A stretch of DNA of 64,000 nucleotides, taken from contig CP103031.1 in NCBI GenBank assembly GCA_024752435.1, positions 1,050,001 to 1,114,000 on the forward strand. Reading direction: 5' to 3'. The stretch's first letter is position 1. Each line of letters starts with the position of its first letter. This stretch comes from Allantophomopsis cytisporea. Taxonomy: Eukaryota; Ascomycota; Leotiomycetes; Phacidiales; Phacidiaceae. Under the pieces are notes generated by a model, which made no database searches, was not told the origin of the DNA, and saw nothing but the letters and a program-made list of their open reading frames with translations. Positions 33,348-44,908 of this stretch are shown here, in pieces. A program made the position numbers and the translations under genes.

Positions 33348-35343
33348 TCAAGATTTTCGAGGTCCACCATTTCCAGGAGGCTCTGGGGACCAAAGATGCA
33401 TGGTTTGATCCCACTCACGATGATTGTCGTCCCACAACTTGGCCTCGACAGGGTGCGCTTGGATGACCCATTGTAGAAAGTCCCACCACATCTTGTTCCA
33501 TACCAATCTCATGCGGTCCCGCTCTACTACTGGTAATTCACATGAATCTATACTCTCTATGGCGAGTGTTTTCCAGGTATGGAGGGTACAGTTTCTTGAC
33601 CCGATAAGGACTTGGTAGAATTCGTGCGAAAGAGAAGATCTATACATATCAGTTACTACATCGGACACTTGGATATTAGACTTACCTAGTAAAGGTGGGA
33701 TTATCGGCGCTGATGGTGCAACGTACGCCATTTGCCAACAGGGAATAGAGGGGGTGGCCCTCAATTGCTGGGCAGAGACCCAGCACCTCATTACTGATGG
33801 GGCAGACTTCGACAGAAATCCCGTGTTCAATGTACTTGCGGATCAGGCTGGGCTGGCGAATTAAAGCAAGGCCGTGCCCGACCCGCTTGCTGCCAAGCAG
33901 GTATGCATCTACGAGATTTCGATCTGTCCCCTCGCCATCCTGTAAAGTCTCTCCGGCGTGGAAAGTGAAAGGGATATCTACGCCAGCTGCTTTGCAGTCC
34001 CGCTTGAACGTGAGAAGCGCCTCAACGTAATAGGATATCTTTTGCAACGTTTCTTCCGGTCCGACGAGATCAAGACCTTCAATAGAGATCAGTAAGGGTC
34101 AATTTAATACCACTTGAGAAAGACTTACCACAAATAAGATCTGGAAACTTCTGCTTTAGTTCAATGCACGGCAATATCTTGGAGTACAACGTATAGTTTG
34201 CCGAGTCTTTTAATTTTGCAGCACAATAGATAATCCCTATGCCAAAAACACTGTCATTTCCCAAGTCAGCTCTCGCCCTTCCGACCTCCTCTTTTATTAT
34301 CTGACATATCTCGACGAACGAGTACTGGCCCCGTCCGTCTTCTTTCTCTAGGGTCAGGTGAGAAAAGGTTACGCGAAGTTCAGCATAGCAGATACCCTCG
34401 TCTGCCATGTCTTTGATAAGTGCATAGAAGTATTTCCGAAATGCACTTTCGTAACCAGAAAAGCCTTTGAGCAAGCGAGTTTTGCGTCCATGTTCGTTCC
34501 AGCATCTGTTGAAGTTAGAGACTATTGTCATCAGGTACTTGATACTCGTGTGACGTACTGTGCTACATTTTGGGCTTTGCCATATGGCAGTTTCTCTGTG
34601 AATTCCAACTTTGATGCAACCCAATTCTCGGCAGCTTCGATTCCGCCGGGAAACTTGTCCAAGAAATGTGTGTATTGCATAAAAGAAGTTGATCCCTCAG
34701 CCGGCCAGTTGCTGTCAAATAAGTTTATTCTCTTCTGACCATCAGGTGCTGTCTGGACTTGAACTGTGATTTCCGCCTTCAGACGATTTTCTTCTGTATC
34801 AAGTGGATGAGAGCTTCGAAGCCACATATGCTTCTGGTTGCGAGCAAGCTTAACAAGAAATAGAGGCGGAAGTATGGAATTAAAATGGACGTGGAGATGT
34901 GCCCCTTTAGGAAAGCGCCTAGCAATTTTGAACGTACGTGTCTGTTCAATCAGATCACGATTTCCGAGAAAGGGGCCGGCAGCATATCTCTGTTGATTGT
35001 ATTCATCTTTGGCAGGCCCATATACTTTTGCCTGATCGTCATCCTGTACTGTTCGAATAATCCACGCTGCCTTCAATTGTAAATTCGAAAGGCCAAACTG
35101 GATGTCAGCTGTTGACCGTAATCTCCAATTCCGGCGAGCATCTGCGTCAGTGCGTTTGGAAGCCTCAAGGTCAACAAGCAGATTACGAGTTGCCAAGTAA
35201 TCCTTGAAGCCATTGTAGTTCCTGTTGCCGCTCCCGATGCTACTGAGCAACTCCCTTTCTTTCGCGTTTCCTGGCAGATGATTCTGAAGTAATGCAATTG
35301 ATCGCTTAGTCAGATTAACACTGTCTTCATGTAGGGAAGCCAT
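33348..35343 (-). CDS. Adenosine deaminase-related growth factor family (ADA2/ADGF type), 614 aa
   Basis: Exons on the minus strand: 35343-34559, 34505-34129, 34076-33686, 33639-33348; introns of 46-53 nt all keep phase. Metal-binding and catalytic motifs of the adenosine deaminase superfamily are in place: H-L-H-V-H-F at 149-154, F-H-A-G-E-T near 425, C-P-I-S-N-E-V-L-G and S-A-D-N-P. The N-terminal extension before the barrel and the overall length match ADA2/CECR1-type proteins. The reaction is expected to be adenosine (or deoxyadenosine) to inosine. Animal ADGFs are secreted, but this model starts M-A-S-L-H-E-D-S with no hydrophobic signal, so it may be intracellular, or an upstream exon may be missed. 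Its 3' end is 189 bp from the KEL3 stop codon. Confidence 0.9.
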
Positions 35344-35914
35344 TTTATTCTTGACATGCAGCAGAAGAGTAATTCAAGGTCAAGACTGAGGTTCTCGAGG
35401 ATGATAAATCTTAATGATAAGCAATTTCGCAATCAATGGACGTAATTTTTCTTGCCTTTATTTGTATGCAGTACTGTGCTCTTTGTCAATCATCCGACAA
35501 AGAAAATCTTATACAACAAACGATGCCAATCGTCGAACACGTATGACGATAGTAATGACTGTGAATAAACAAAGGATGATGATAATGAACAACTTCAACA
35601 ACGATTTATCATTCAATTTTCAACCCAGCTCCAAATCGACTTGCCTTTAGCGACGGTATCGGTGTACTCCACATGCAAATTCCATCATAGAAGCATAATA
35701 CTCTCAATGGGTCGCAAACAACCTGAAAAAGGAATCTTTAATAGTACGCACGATATGTTCCCCGTATGACACTAAATAATCACATGCTCAGCAAACAAAA
35801 GGAGAAACGAGAGCAAGCTGAAGACTTAAACCAATACTCTCGCCAATACTATAACCTATAAACGCCATCCTGGGTATATCCTTCACAAAACGACTTCATC
35901 AACCGATGCTCTAA
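35344..35914. other. Intergenic, upstream of the ADGF gene
   Basis: Promoter space of the minus-strand deaminase gene and 3' flank of VPS71. Nothing specific recognised. Confidence 0.4.
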
Positions 35915-36844
35915 CTAAGAGTAAAACCGAACACAATTACTCTCCTCATGTACCGCCTTACACTCCATCCCACAAACCCTGCTACCACAATTCAAGCACC
36001 TAACTCTCCCCCAATAGCCACATATCTCACAAAATGTCCTAACAGGTTTCCGATCCCAATCATAATGTGCTCTAGCAGCAAGATACGACAGAGGCGGCGC
36101 ATCAAGCAGAGCCTCCAACTCTTCATTGCTAGGAACAGGCGGTAATCGCGAGCGAAGAAGGGGATCATTGTCCGAAGCGTGAGCGGGAGGAGGAACCACA
36201 GGAGCCAGTATAGAAGTGTCTTCGACAGCAGGAGTGCCTCCCATAACAACATCCAAGCCAGCTGTACTCTCCGACTTCACTGTCCCTGGCGTAGATACCT
36301 CATCCTGTGCGATAGATGATATTCTCCGCAGTGGAGTGCTCGTAGACCCTTCGCTAGCAATAGCTTTCCTTTTATGACTGCGCTTCCCAGCGCTTGTAAG
36401 TGCCGCCGGGGTAGCAGGCGAGCCTCGACGGGCGATCGGAGTAGCAGCCGAAAAGGGTACAGTAGGCTGCGCAACCTGCTGAGCAGCAAACGCCTCTGCG
36501 TCTGATAGATGGTTTGCGAAAGTCTTCTGGGATTGTAGTATCTTGCGTACGTTTGGCGTCACTTTTCCGTGGCTAACTCTGCCAGCACCATCGCGTGCTT
36601 TGACGGGTACGGGGATAGAGACATCGCGGTGGTTATCCTTGTCGAGCTCTGCTAGATGACGCAGAATCTTCGCGTCTTGTTTTGCGCTCGTTTCGTGAGT
36701 ACTGGCCGCGGGTTGGTTGCGGACGGCGCGCTTACGGGAGGAGGGGAGCGAGGCGTGTGATTGACTGACGCTGGTGTCAGGGACATATGCCCAGCCCGGA
36801 GCTGTGATCGACTTCGAGTTCGGTATGACTTCGATGTGTGGCAT
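35915..36844 (-). CDS. vps71: SWR1 complex subunit VPS71/SWC6, HIT-type zinc finger, 309 aa
   Basis: Single-exon frame. A basic, disordered N-terminal two thirds is followed by P-P-L-S-Y-L-A-A-R-A and the HIT zinc finger at the C-terminus: F-C-E-I-C-G-Y-W-G-R-V-R-C-L-N-C-G-S-R-V-C, then C-K-A-V-H-E-E-S-N-C, providing the eight Cys/His ligands. This arrangement (linker plus terminal HIT finger ending R-F-Y) is that of Vps71/Swc6 and human ZNHIT1, which help the SWR1 remodeller exchange H2A for H2A.Z. The long disordered N-terminus is typical for filamentous fungi. Confidence 0.93.
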   Translation of the reverse strand: MPHIEVIPNSKSITAPGWAYVPDTSVSQSHASLPSSRKRAVRNQPAASTHETSAKQDAKILRHLAELDKDNHRDVSIPVPVKARDGAGRVSHGKVTPNVRKILQSQKTFANHLSDAEAFAAQQVAQPTVPFSAATPIARRGSPATPAALTSAGKRSHKRKAIASEGSTSTPLRRISSIAQDEVSTPGTVKSESTAGLDVVMGGTPAVEDTSILAPVVPPPAHASDNDPLLRSRLPPVPSNEELEALLDAPPLSYLAARAHYDWDRKPVRTFCEICGYWGRVRCLNCGSRVCGMECKAVHEESNCVRFYS

Positions 36845-37246
36845 TGTGAGGTGGAAGATGGATCCGCGATGTGCTGATGACGAACAATGTGGATATCCAC
36901 GTTTATTCTCGTCAGCCTCGCTTGGTGGTCCCGAGGCTGGCCGAGGCGACGAATCACATAGGGGACATTCATAACGTCGTAAGGCAGCTCAATCACTACG
37001 TAGTGCCGGATTCCGAAAAGCACAAAGACGAGCATGACATGTTTTGAATTGGTATTTTACAACGAGATGTTCTGCCGTCAACTCCAGTACGTTACTTAAT
37101 GCCAGCGGAGTGAGTGAAATGGTATTACACGTTCTTGCATCATGGATATCGAATGCGTCAAGAAGTTCCCCGGCGTGTAGCTATCCCATACTGGTTTGTC
37201 CTACAGCCCCTACAGCCCTTGATTGCACAGCCATCTGTGCCCATAT
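36845..37246. other. Intergenic, upstream of VPS71
   Basis: 402 bp between two minus-strand genes; presumably the VPS71 promoter and the 3' flank of the small mitochondrial gene. Nothing else seen. Confidence 0.4.
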
Positions 37247-37836
37247 TTATTTCTTCTGGACTTTGGCGATCTCCTCCTCAAGAGTCTGGACGCGGGCGAA
37301 TACTTTTTGTGTTGTAGATTGCAATGCCTATTATCGGTCCCGGGTCAGCCACAATTCAAAATAACGCTGGCGTCCAGATTTGGATCTTTCAACGTGCGCA
37401 CACAGTATCCCATGCACCGCACATATCTCTTGATCCGATAGGAGTTGAAACGTACAAAGATATCTTCTTGCAAGAGCTCGTTTGAAATCTTGTACTCATC
37501 CAAGACATAGTAGTAAACACCGGCACCAGTGAGAGTGCTACCAAGAAGGAAGCCGAAGAGTCTAAATTACAAAATAAGAATATCAGCATTCAATTCCGCG
37601 TAAGCATCACAGATGTAAATCCAAACAGGGCATGCGATATAGCCATTGATTCCTTCACCATTGCGTTCGTAAATCACTCACCCTCCTCTGAATGCGCCAA
37701 CGGGCTTGCGGACTGGCAATGGAGTGGCGATCTCAGCAGCTCTCCGCGATGAAGTCTGGAAAGATCGGGCAAAGCGGAGGGAGGAAGCTGGCGAGCTGAC
37801 AGCTCTGAGAGTTGGTTGAAGGACACGGGAGGCCAT
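37247..37836 (-). CDS. Small mitochondrial single-span membrane protein, 113 aa
   Basis: Three exons on the minus strand: 37836-37682, 37561-37456, 37327-37247, with introns of 120 and 128 nt (gtgagt/tag, gtacgt/tag). The N-terminus (M-A-S-R-V-L-Q-P-T-L-R-A-V) is Arg, Ser and Ala rich without acids, a good presequence, with a plausible cleavage region near S-F-Q-T-S-S-R-R. One membrane segment follows (F-G-F-L-L-G-S-T-L-T-G-A-G-V-Y-Y-Y-V), then a short coiled coil (A-L-Q-S-T-T-Q-K-V through L-E-E-E-I-A-K-V-Q-K-K). The architecture suggests an inner-membrane protein with a matrix or intermembrane coiled coil. I recognise the style but no named family. It is too fragmented to appear as a single open frame. 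Confidence 0.8.
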
Positions 37837-39642
37837 TGTGAGTGTTGTGAATTGGAGGTTTATGATCCCGAGGACCGATTCTGGGATTGGGCGGTTCTGA
37901 AGGGAGGATTATTCGTGGTCGGTGTTGTTGTAAGCTCGGATCGTGTGATTCTGTTGACCTGGAGCTTGCTTGCTGTCGCGCGCCAGAGCTCCGCCCTCGC
38001 GCTCTTTTGATGCGGAGTCGGCCAAGCGAAAGCGAAAGCGATGCCTCAGATTTGTGCTCAGGCAGTCACGAGCTGCAATCTGTCGTCATGTATTTATTTC
38101 CCGGCAACGATTCCAACGACATATCGGTAGTCCGGGAAGTTTAAGGTCGTTTGTCGTCGTCGTCGTCATATTGTTGTTATTGTTTAGAAGGTGTAATTGT
38201 TGTTACTCGTACACTTATTTCAATATACCTCATCTATTCCACTTCTTACTATTATTACTCATTATTTACTCGACTCACATTATTCTTTTCGAGTTTATAC
38301 TTCTGTTTGTTGGCTACCACCTATCTATAATGCAATTTATACAGATACAGATGATTAAGTCCGGACATATGGCACATGGATACTCTACTTAGAGTATATA
38401 TTCATCAACACCACAAAAGGACCAAGATATCTACTACGTACCTCGGTAGGCATAAAGACTGGCTCCATTCTAGCAAGACTAGTTGCCAGTCTTTATTGTC
38501 AATACACACAGCTTCAAAAACCATGCGGACCCCACTTTACTCTGTTGTCAGCAAGCATCCACAGCAATATTTATAGACAATCACCACTCATAGTACTGTC
38601 TTTCACTATCCGATCCCGCAGATCCTCGGGACTAGCTCTGAGACCGAGGTTACTCGTCATGTGTTCTACTTGCTCATCGATATATATTATGCTTCAGCCA
38701 TCGTCATGCGGTACTTTCAAACAGTGCAGTACAAGGTATTCACCTATGTATTCCTGCGTTGCTGCCATTTAGCAGTAAATCGTAGGTTGTGTGCTGCAAG
38801 TTACATGCCACATATTCTCTTTTCATGACAATAGTGAGCCTGAGACTGGAAACACATTGATGGCGCTGGGTATCCTTGTTGGAATCAGCTTGTCTCTTCC
38901 CTAACATTCCGGTGAATCTGCCACTATTTATGACTTCGTAGAAGTTTCAGAATGGCACGCCGCATGTAGCGATAGGTAGGTACTCGCCATCTACTCCACT
39001 ATTCTATCTATTTATGCATGTCCTATTTTCTAGTGTTATCGTATCTGCCTTCGCCTCATTTGTTCTTGGGTCTCCTCTCCTTGTGTATAAATGGGGAGAA
39101 GAGAGTAGGAAGAGGAAAAGAAAGAAAAGCATAGGAGGGACCACTTGTATAAGAGACTGGGAGCCACGAAGCTGCAAGCTTGAAATGGCGACTCGCTGGT
39201 AAAGTCGTTGAGAGCGTGTCATTCTGGTCTTCTTATGACTAGGTACCGTGACTTGCATATAAATCTCATTGACCTTCCTCGATATCTTCCGTCATACCTA
39301 GTCTACTAGCACCTTCCTACCACGCTGGAGGAAAGGACGAAATTTCGAGGGAATAGGAGGAACCACTCGTGAAGCGAGTCGTGCTGGGAGAGAAGGAGCG
39401 TGGACGGCAAGCTTGCATCCTCAGTAGTCGACGATGACTTCATTCCCACCCCCCAATCATCCCAACACTTATTCAAAAATGGTCGACGTAGTGTCAGATG
39501 TTTGAGAAGAAACTCGGAGAACTCTCTTCAAGTGATTCACAAATTGTGCGCCTCTTGCAGCTTCTCCCAGCTCGTGCAGCACATATCATTCTCTCTCATC
39601 GACGCGTCGAACCTTGCTCATCTAGATGAAATCCTCAGTCCT
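37837..39642. other. Intergenic between divergent genes
   Basis: 1.8 kb with pyrimidine-rich and AT-rich parts, a short GTC repeat at about 38148-38168 and several random short frames. The 3' part (39400-39642) is open in frame with the next gene but lacks an ATG, so it is treated as leader. Confidence 0.4.
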
Positions 39643-42600
39643 ATGTTGACGATGGACCATCCTCGGGTTGCAAGGAAATCGGCCAGTCATGGGATGCTTC
39701 ACAATCGTTATTCTGCACGGTCACGCTATCCTATGTATGATAACCACAGTGGACGTATGCTCCAAGAACCACGGCACGCGCAGGAAAACACTGGACCTCG
39801 CCAATCCATACCAGCAGTTCAGAGCATGCTCAAGACAACAACTGAAACAGGTGATATCGGAGTCTTCTCAATCAAACCATCTCGCGCTCAGAGACAAATC
39901 CCTCATCAAACATCACTGCAGCAGTTGAGAGCTCGTAGGTATGGCCATGCACATGGAGACTTGATCCAATACGCTTCACCAGATCACTTCAGAAGTGGGG
40001 ACGATCGAAGACGACTGCCTTCTTACAACCGAATTACACCCTCAGACAATATGCCTTTGTATGAAACCGGAAGCCGAAAATCTTCGGTCAGCTCTAAAGT
40101 TCAAGAGGAACCCGAGTATCGCTCTTATTCCATGACGCATACCCCACACTCCTCCTACACCGGTACACTATCCAACCATAAATCCTATACGAGTCTTCGA
40201 AGTCAACCCGATCCGCATCCACAACGTCCGAGATCCCCATTCCCCTATCCGGCCCGATTAAAGCGACCAGGATTCCGACCATCGTCTCCAGTGCTCACTG
40301 ATGGTGCTATTGACTACAGCCGTCGTGCAGAGATCGAAAGAATACCAGCTGTGCCGCATGGTCAGTCCCCAGCCGAATGACTGTTATGTCAAAGCTAAAT
40401 ACCATATGTGCATAGTGAATGGCAATTCGTCATCATCGTCTCCATCGTCATTGTACGCACAAAAGCGGTTGCCGTCTCTTCGAAATGATATCAACAAGCC
40501 GGCACCATCGATGTTGGGTTCTTCATCGCCCCTTCGCCGCCAAAAATCTCCACTACTAATCGAAGACACCCATAAAAGCGTTCTTCCAAGACTGCTAGAC
40601 CCACTTCAGTTGTCACAAGGCAATCCTTCACCAACGCGAGATACTTTTAGTTCGTCTTCGACAGCTAACTTGTATCAGCCTGGGCAAGCAGCATCGGCAT
40701 CGGTTACTCCTGGACGAGTACCTCCACCTTCTCCAAAGTACTATGACTATACTGAAGACTTTTATCCGGAGGAACAATTATCATCCTCGCTCGTTGAATC
40801 ACCTCCTCATTTTCAGCTTGAACGGACTATTCATGAGGACCGTCCACTGAGTGCCACTTGGTCAGAATCTAATCTGATTGAGGCCAAAACATCTTTTGCA
40901 ATTGCTGTGAGCCCTGAGGATCAAGTTCACCCATCTAATGACAGGACACCCAATCTAAATATAGAGAATGTCATTAGAAGCTCTATTCCACCACCTGTAC
41001 CTGACAAAGATACTCCGGAGACTTCGCATATTTTACCCTGCGAACAACCTACAAGATCCCCAACAGTTGACTCACTGGAACATATAGTTCAGATGTATGA
41101 GAACAACAGAATCCCGTCGCATAAGCTGAAACTTGGACCATCTCGTCAAGAGAGACTCGAGAGAGATCATTCGGCATGGAGCTCCTTGCAAAATTCATTT
41201 GACATAAAGCGAGATGAGCATCTTCTCAGTGAGATAAACCAATGTTCTGACTCAAAAGAAGAGAGCAGCATACCCCCATCCGACGACAGTCCTGTAGATC
41301 ACATTATAGATGATTGCAAGCCTGAAGCAGTGCATAGAGCTCAAAATTCGCTCGTCTATGAGCCTTCTCAAACGGTTGGAGATATGGTCGCATCTCATCT
41401 GAGGCCCAGTCCACATCCAAGTTACGATGCAAGCATGCTGTTCCTGGCACCCAACGGTGAACGGTGTGGTAGCCAACTTCCCCAGCGCTCAACTTCTTCA
41501 CAGAGTGTGCGATTCAGATCTAGCAAACTTTTGTCTGATAGCAATGGTCTTCAAGGACTAGCTCAAATGCTAGCCAACTACCAACCGTATCAGCCGGACT
41601 ACAGTCCAATTGTGCCTCCCAAACAGCAAGCTTCCTCAATCAGAAGAGCCATAACAACCACAACGCCAGCCATTCCCAAGGCCTACATAAATAAGGTACA
41701 CCTTCCCCTCTCGAAGCTTCCAAATCCAGTGGTGCAGACGCAGAATGGATTTGCTGGGGCCGTTCCCAACTATAGTCATCAGATATCTTCAAAGACTCAT
41801 CCACCCCACGAAACTCCTATGCTAGCACCAAAACCAATATCCCCTGCACGACAATTGAAATTGAAGAACAGCATACCACAGCTGATGAAAGCCCTACCGA
41901 CACTACCCAAAGATCAAAAGGATGGTAATGTCAGAGCTTTCTCTCCCCTCTCACGACAGACGTCAGTCGAAATTACTTTGCCATTCAGATTCTCGCCGCT
42001 TTTCCTTGAGCCACGAGGAACTGCAACTACAATACCCGAATCAGACGAACAAAAGAATAGGCACGTGTACCAGATTGCAGCACTGCCAACTACACCACCT
42101 CCCCCACCGAAGTTGAAATTGAAACGACGACCATCTAGCGACTATCGGCCTAAGTCTTCGAACAGCTCTCAACCTTGGAACATTGATGAGAATTACCCCT
42201 GGACAACTCAAACTCCCAGTGTGCATCTAGCATCGATAATTAATGATGAGCCGATTGTATTGCCAAAGCGCCAGAAGTTCAAGTTGAAGGTCGCACGTGC
42301 TCCAAAGTCATCATTCGGCACAGTTCTTGTAAGCAAAGAGGCTGGGACATGTAAGAAACAAGTTGTCTTCGATCTCAAGAATCACAGAGACTTTTTCACC
42401 CCACATAACGGTCTAGATCATGTTTTTCGTGGCATGAAGCGTCACTTTAGCTCTCGAAAGCCAAGTTCCTCCAGTCAGGATACAAATATCACAGGTACTG
42501 GAGCCAGGCCGGGAACATTACGCTCACGATCACATGAAACCCTTTCAGTAATACGCAAAGAAGGACCATTACCTTTACATATCCAAGCACCTGCTGAAGT

Positions 42601-42967
42601 GCAAAGTTTCTTCTCTGACGATAGCTCCCAGGTGGTTAACCACAGTCTGCGACGTCGTCTTTCTCATCTGCGGGCAAGATTACCCGCGCCATATGCTTCG
42701 AAGTCCGGCGCACATTCTTACGACGATATTCTCTGGAGAGAGAGATGTGTTGACGAGACTCAATTAATGGCCCAGACGAAGATTCATCTGGACGCTGTCG
42801 GCACTAATGAGACGGATGGCGCCAAGTCGCTTGAACATCAGCGCACTCGTAAGTTAAAAGCGAAAGTCTCTGGTTGGTTAGAAAAGGCCCGGACCGCTAT
42901 GGCTGCTGTAGTAAGAACGGGAAAGTCTACGGAGTGGCGCCAAAGGAAGATGTATTCGGGTGTATAA
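39643..42967 (+). CDS. Unknown, largely disordered 1089-aa protein
   Basis: Exons 39643-40360 and 40416-42967 joined across a 55-nt intron (gtcagt...catag), which fuses two overlapping frames into one. The start at 39643 (or the ATG nine bases later) is the first ATG in this frame. The protein is rich in Ser, Pro, Arg and charged residues with few hydrophobic clusters, so mostly disordered. Better-ordered islands are the region around residues 880-940 (P-K-R-Q-K-F-K-L-K-V, then T-C-K-K-Q-V-V-F-D-L-K-N-H-R-D-F-F) and the basic C-terminus (K-A-K-V-S-G-W-L-E-K-A-R-T-A-M). Many S/T-P sites suggest phosphorylation. No known domain is recognised. It could be a cytoskeletal or signalling scaffold, but that is speculation. 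Confidence 0.75.
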
Positions 42968-43474
42968 GACTAAAGCACTAGGACGTTATTGAATGACCTA
43001 TTGTTCAAAATGGTTGGGGTTACTTACTTGCTCAAAAGGTAGAATAGAACATGTGCAATTTGCTCATGGCAGAATGAGCCTCCGATGCGATTTGTCGTTC
43101 TCCATTTCCTGGAGGATAAGGGCTAGAACGTATTAGGTGTCAAACACTTTGCTCGAGTCGTCTCTTTTCGTTATAACTTAGGTGTAGCTCTTGGCTGTTA
43201 CTGGGACCGATCTCTAGAATACCAGAATTGCTTTAACGAATACCCTCTTTGGCTTCCCAGGTGATATGATCGTCATCATGCCCCGTGGGGTAGACTTACA
43301 ATGTATCTTAATCATACTGTGATCCCATAAATATGCCCATCATCCCCAGCGCTAAATTCGAAGAGCACTCGCCATACGTACATACATAAACAAATGAACG
43401 CAATATCAATTAAAGTACAACAATTTATATGCACGACTATCACCCAAGTATTACACAGTACACATATTGTCAGC
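42968..43474. other. Intergenic
   Basis: 507 bp between two plus-strand genes; 3' flank of the 1089-aa gene and leader of the next. Nothing specific. Confidence 0.4.
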
Positions 43475-44520
43475 ATGTTCGGCGGTACTGTTGAAGTCAC
43501 TGTGTGGGCCGAAGAACCTGAATCCCAAACACTCCTAGAGAGAATCAATCCCTTTATTCGGAGCTCTTCGGAGCCTGTCGATTACACTGTTGGCATTTTA
43601 GAAGCTCGCAACCAGAACAGGCCGATTGTGATTGATGTTGAGACGAGTCAGTATATTAGTGATGAGTATGTACAATCCTTGCTCTTGTAATCTTCTTTGT
43701 TATATCATGGTTGTGTAAGAAATGGGGTTCGACTTGCTGCCATTGATCTTGGATAGTTTTAGAGTTTCTAGGATATAATGGCCACAATTTTTTTGTTTTG
43801 TTGTTCCTTTTTTTGTTTGCACTATGAGATTGACTTCCCAACAGGAACCTCCCCTCAGTCGAACACGTCGAGGACCGGCTCGACTCTTACTACCAAGCAC
43901 GACATGATGAATTCCTCAGTGAAGCCCTGGACTTCCAGCATAACCGAAACTCAGGAATCCTCATCCGGCCATTCTCCTTCCTCACTCGCCGCCCGACTAG
44001 CTCCTCCTTCGGCTCCATGTCTCTTGAATTGACCAGCCCACTCGACACTTCCGCTCCCACTTCCTCTTGCCCTCCCACGCCGGAGTACAGATTTGGTAGC
44101 AGAAGCAACAGCGATAGCAACATTTGCAGCTTGTGCAATCCACCTGCAGAGGGGGAGAGTGCTGAAGAGCCGCCGAGGGAGATCAGAGAGACGATCACGC
44201 CTATTGAAGCGAGGCTGAGTGGGGATAGTGTACGGTATTTTGACGAGGATAATTACGGAAAGCGGTCGTCGAATGTGAGCAGAGTCCCGGTCCCGATCCC
44301 TAGGCCATGGACTCGGAAATGGTGGAGGATGGAGTCGAATGAGAGTTTTGAGGATGAGCAAGAACAGCCGTCGAGGCAGAGATCTAGATCGGCGTCGATT
44401 GGGAGCTTGAATTCTGTGATTAGGCCGCTTACCTGGGTTTTGAGACGATTTAGTCTGGAGAGCTCGAGTATTGCGAGTGATAATTACTCTACAAGCTCGG
44501 ATGAGAGGAGTGATTCTTAG
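43475..44520 (+). CDS. Unknown 288-aa protein, Ser/Arg-rich C-terminus
   Basis: Exons 43475-43665 and 43845-44520, intron 179 nt (gtatgt...aacag), in phase. An ordered N-terminal part (M-F-G-G-T-V-E-V-T-V-W-A-E-E and V-D-Y-T-V-G-I-L-E-A) is followed by E-H-V-E-D-R-L-D-S-Y-Y and a disordered tail with C-S-L-C-N-P-P, R-K-W-W-R-M and Ser-rich repeats. An in-frame ATG upstream (within 43394-43474) would lengthen it by up to 27 residues; 43475 was chosen because the preceding sequence looks non-coding. No family recognised. Confidence 0.65.
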
Positions 44521-44908
44521 TGTGGCTTTTGAAGTAATTTATATGAGGAAAGGTCTTTGGTTGGATTTCAAACGGCAAGAGTGGACCAGTCGAGATCCTC
44601 GGCTATATATATATTAGGAGTATTAGAGACCAACAGACTTGGCGATATAACTCTTATCAACTTCGAATGAGGAAATCATCTTCTCCATGGTGTAAGTCCT
44701 CGAACACAGAATTCTGAAAGGTACCTTCGCCAGTGAATTGTAGAGGTTACAGAGTGGAATATTGGATCTTCCACCGATGAGAATCTCCATATCATGCTCA
44801 ATAGCTCCAATTATCAGTCTGAAATGAACAGAGATTGAGATGAAACCATTTTGTAGATACTAAGACGGCGATTTGTACATTTTATCTGTTCCTTTTGAAT
44901 CTAATAAC
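44521..44908. other. Convergent 3' intergenic spacer
   Basis: 388 bp between the stop codon of the 288-aa gene and the convergent ADE2 stop. Nothing seen. Confidence 0.4.
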
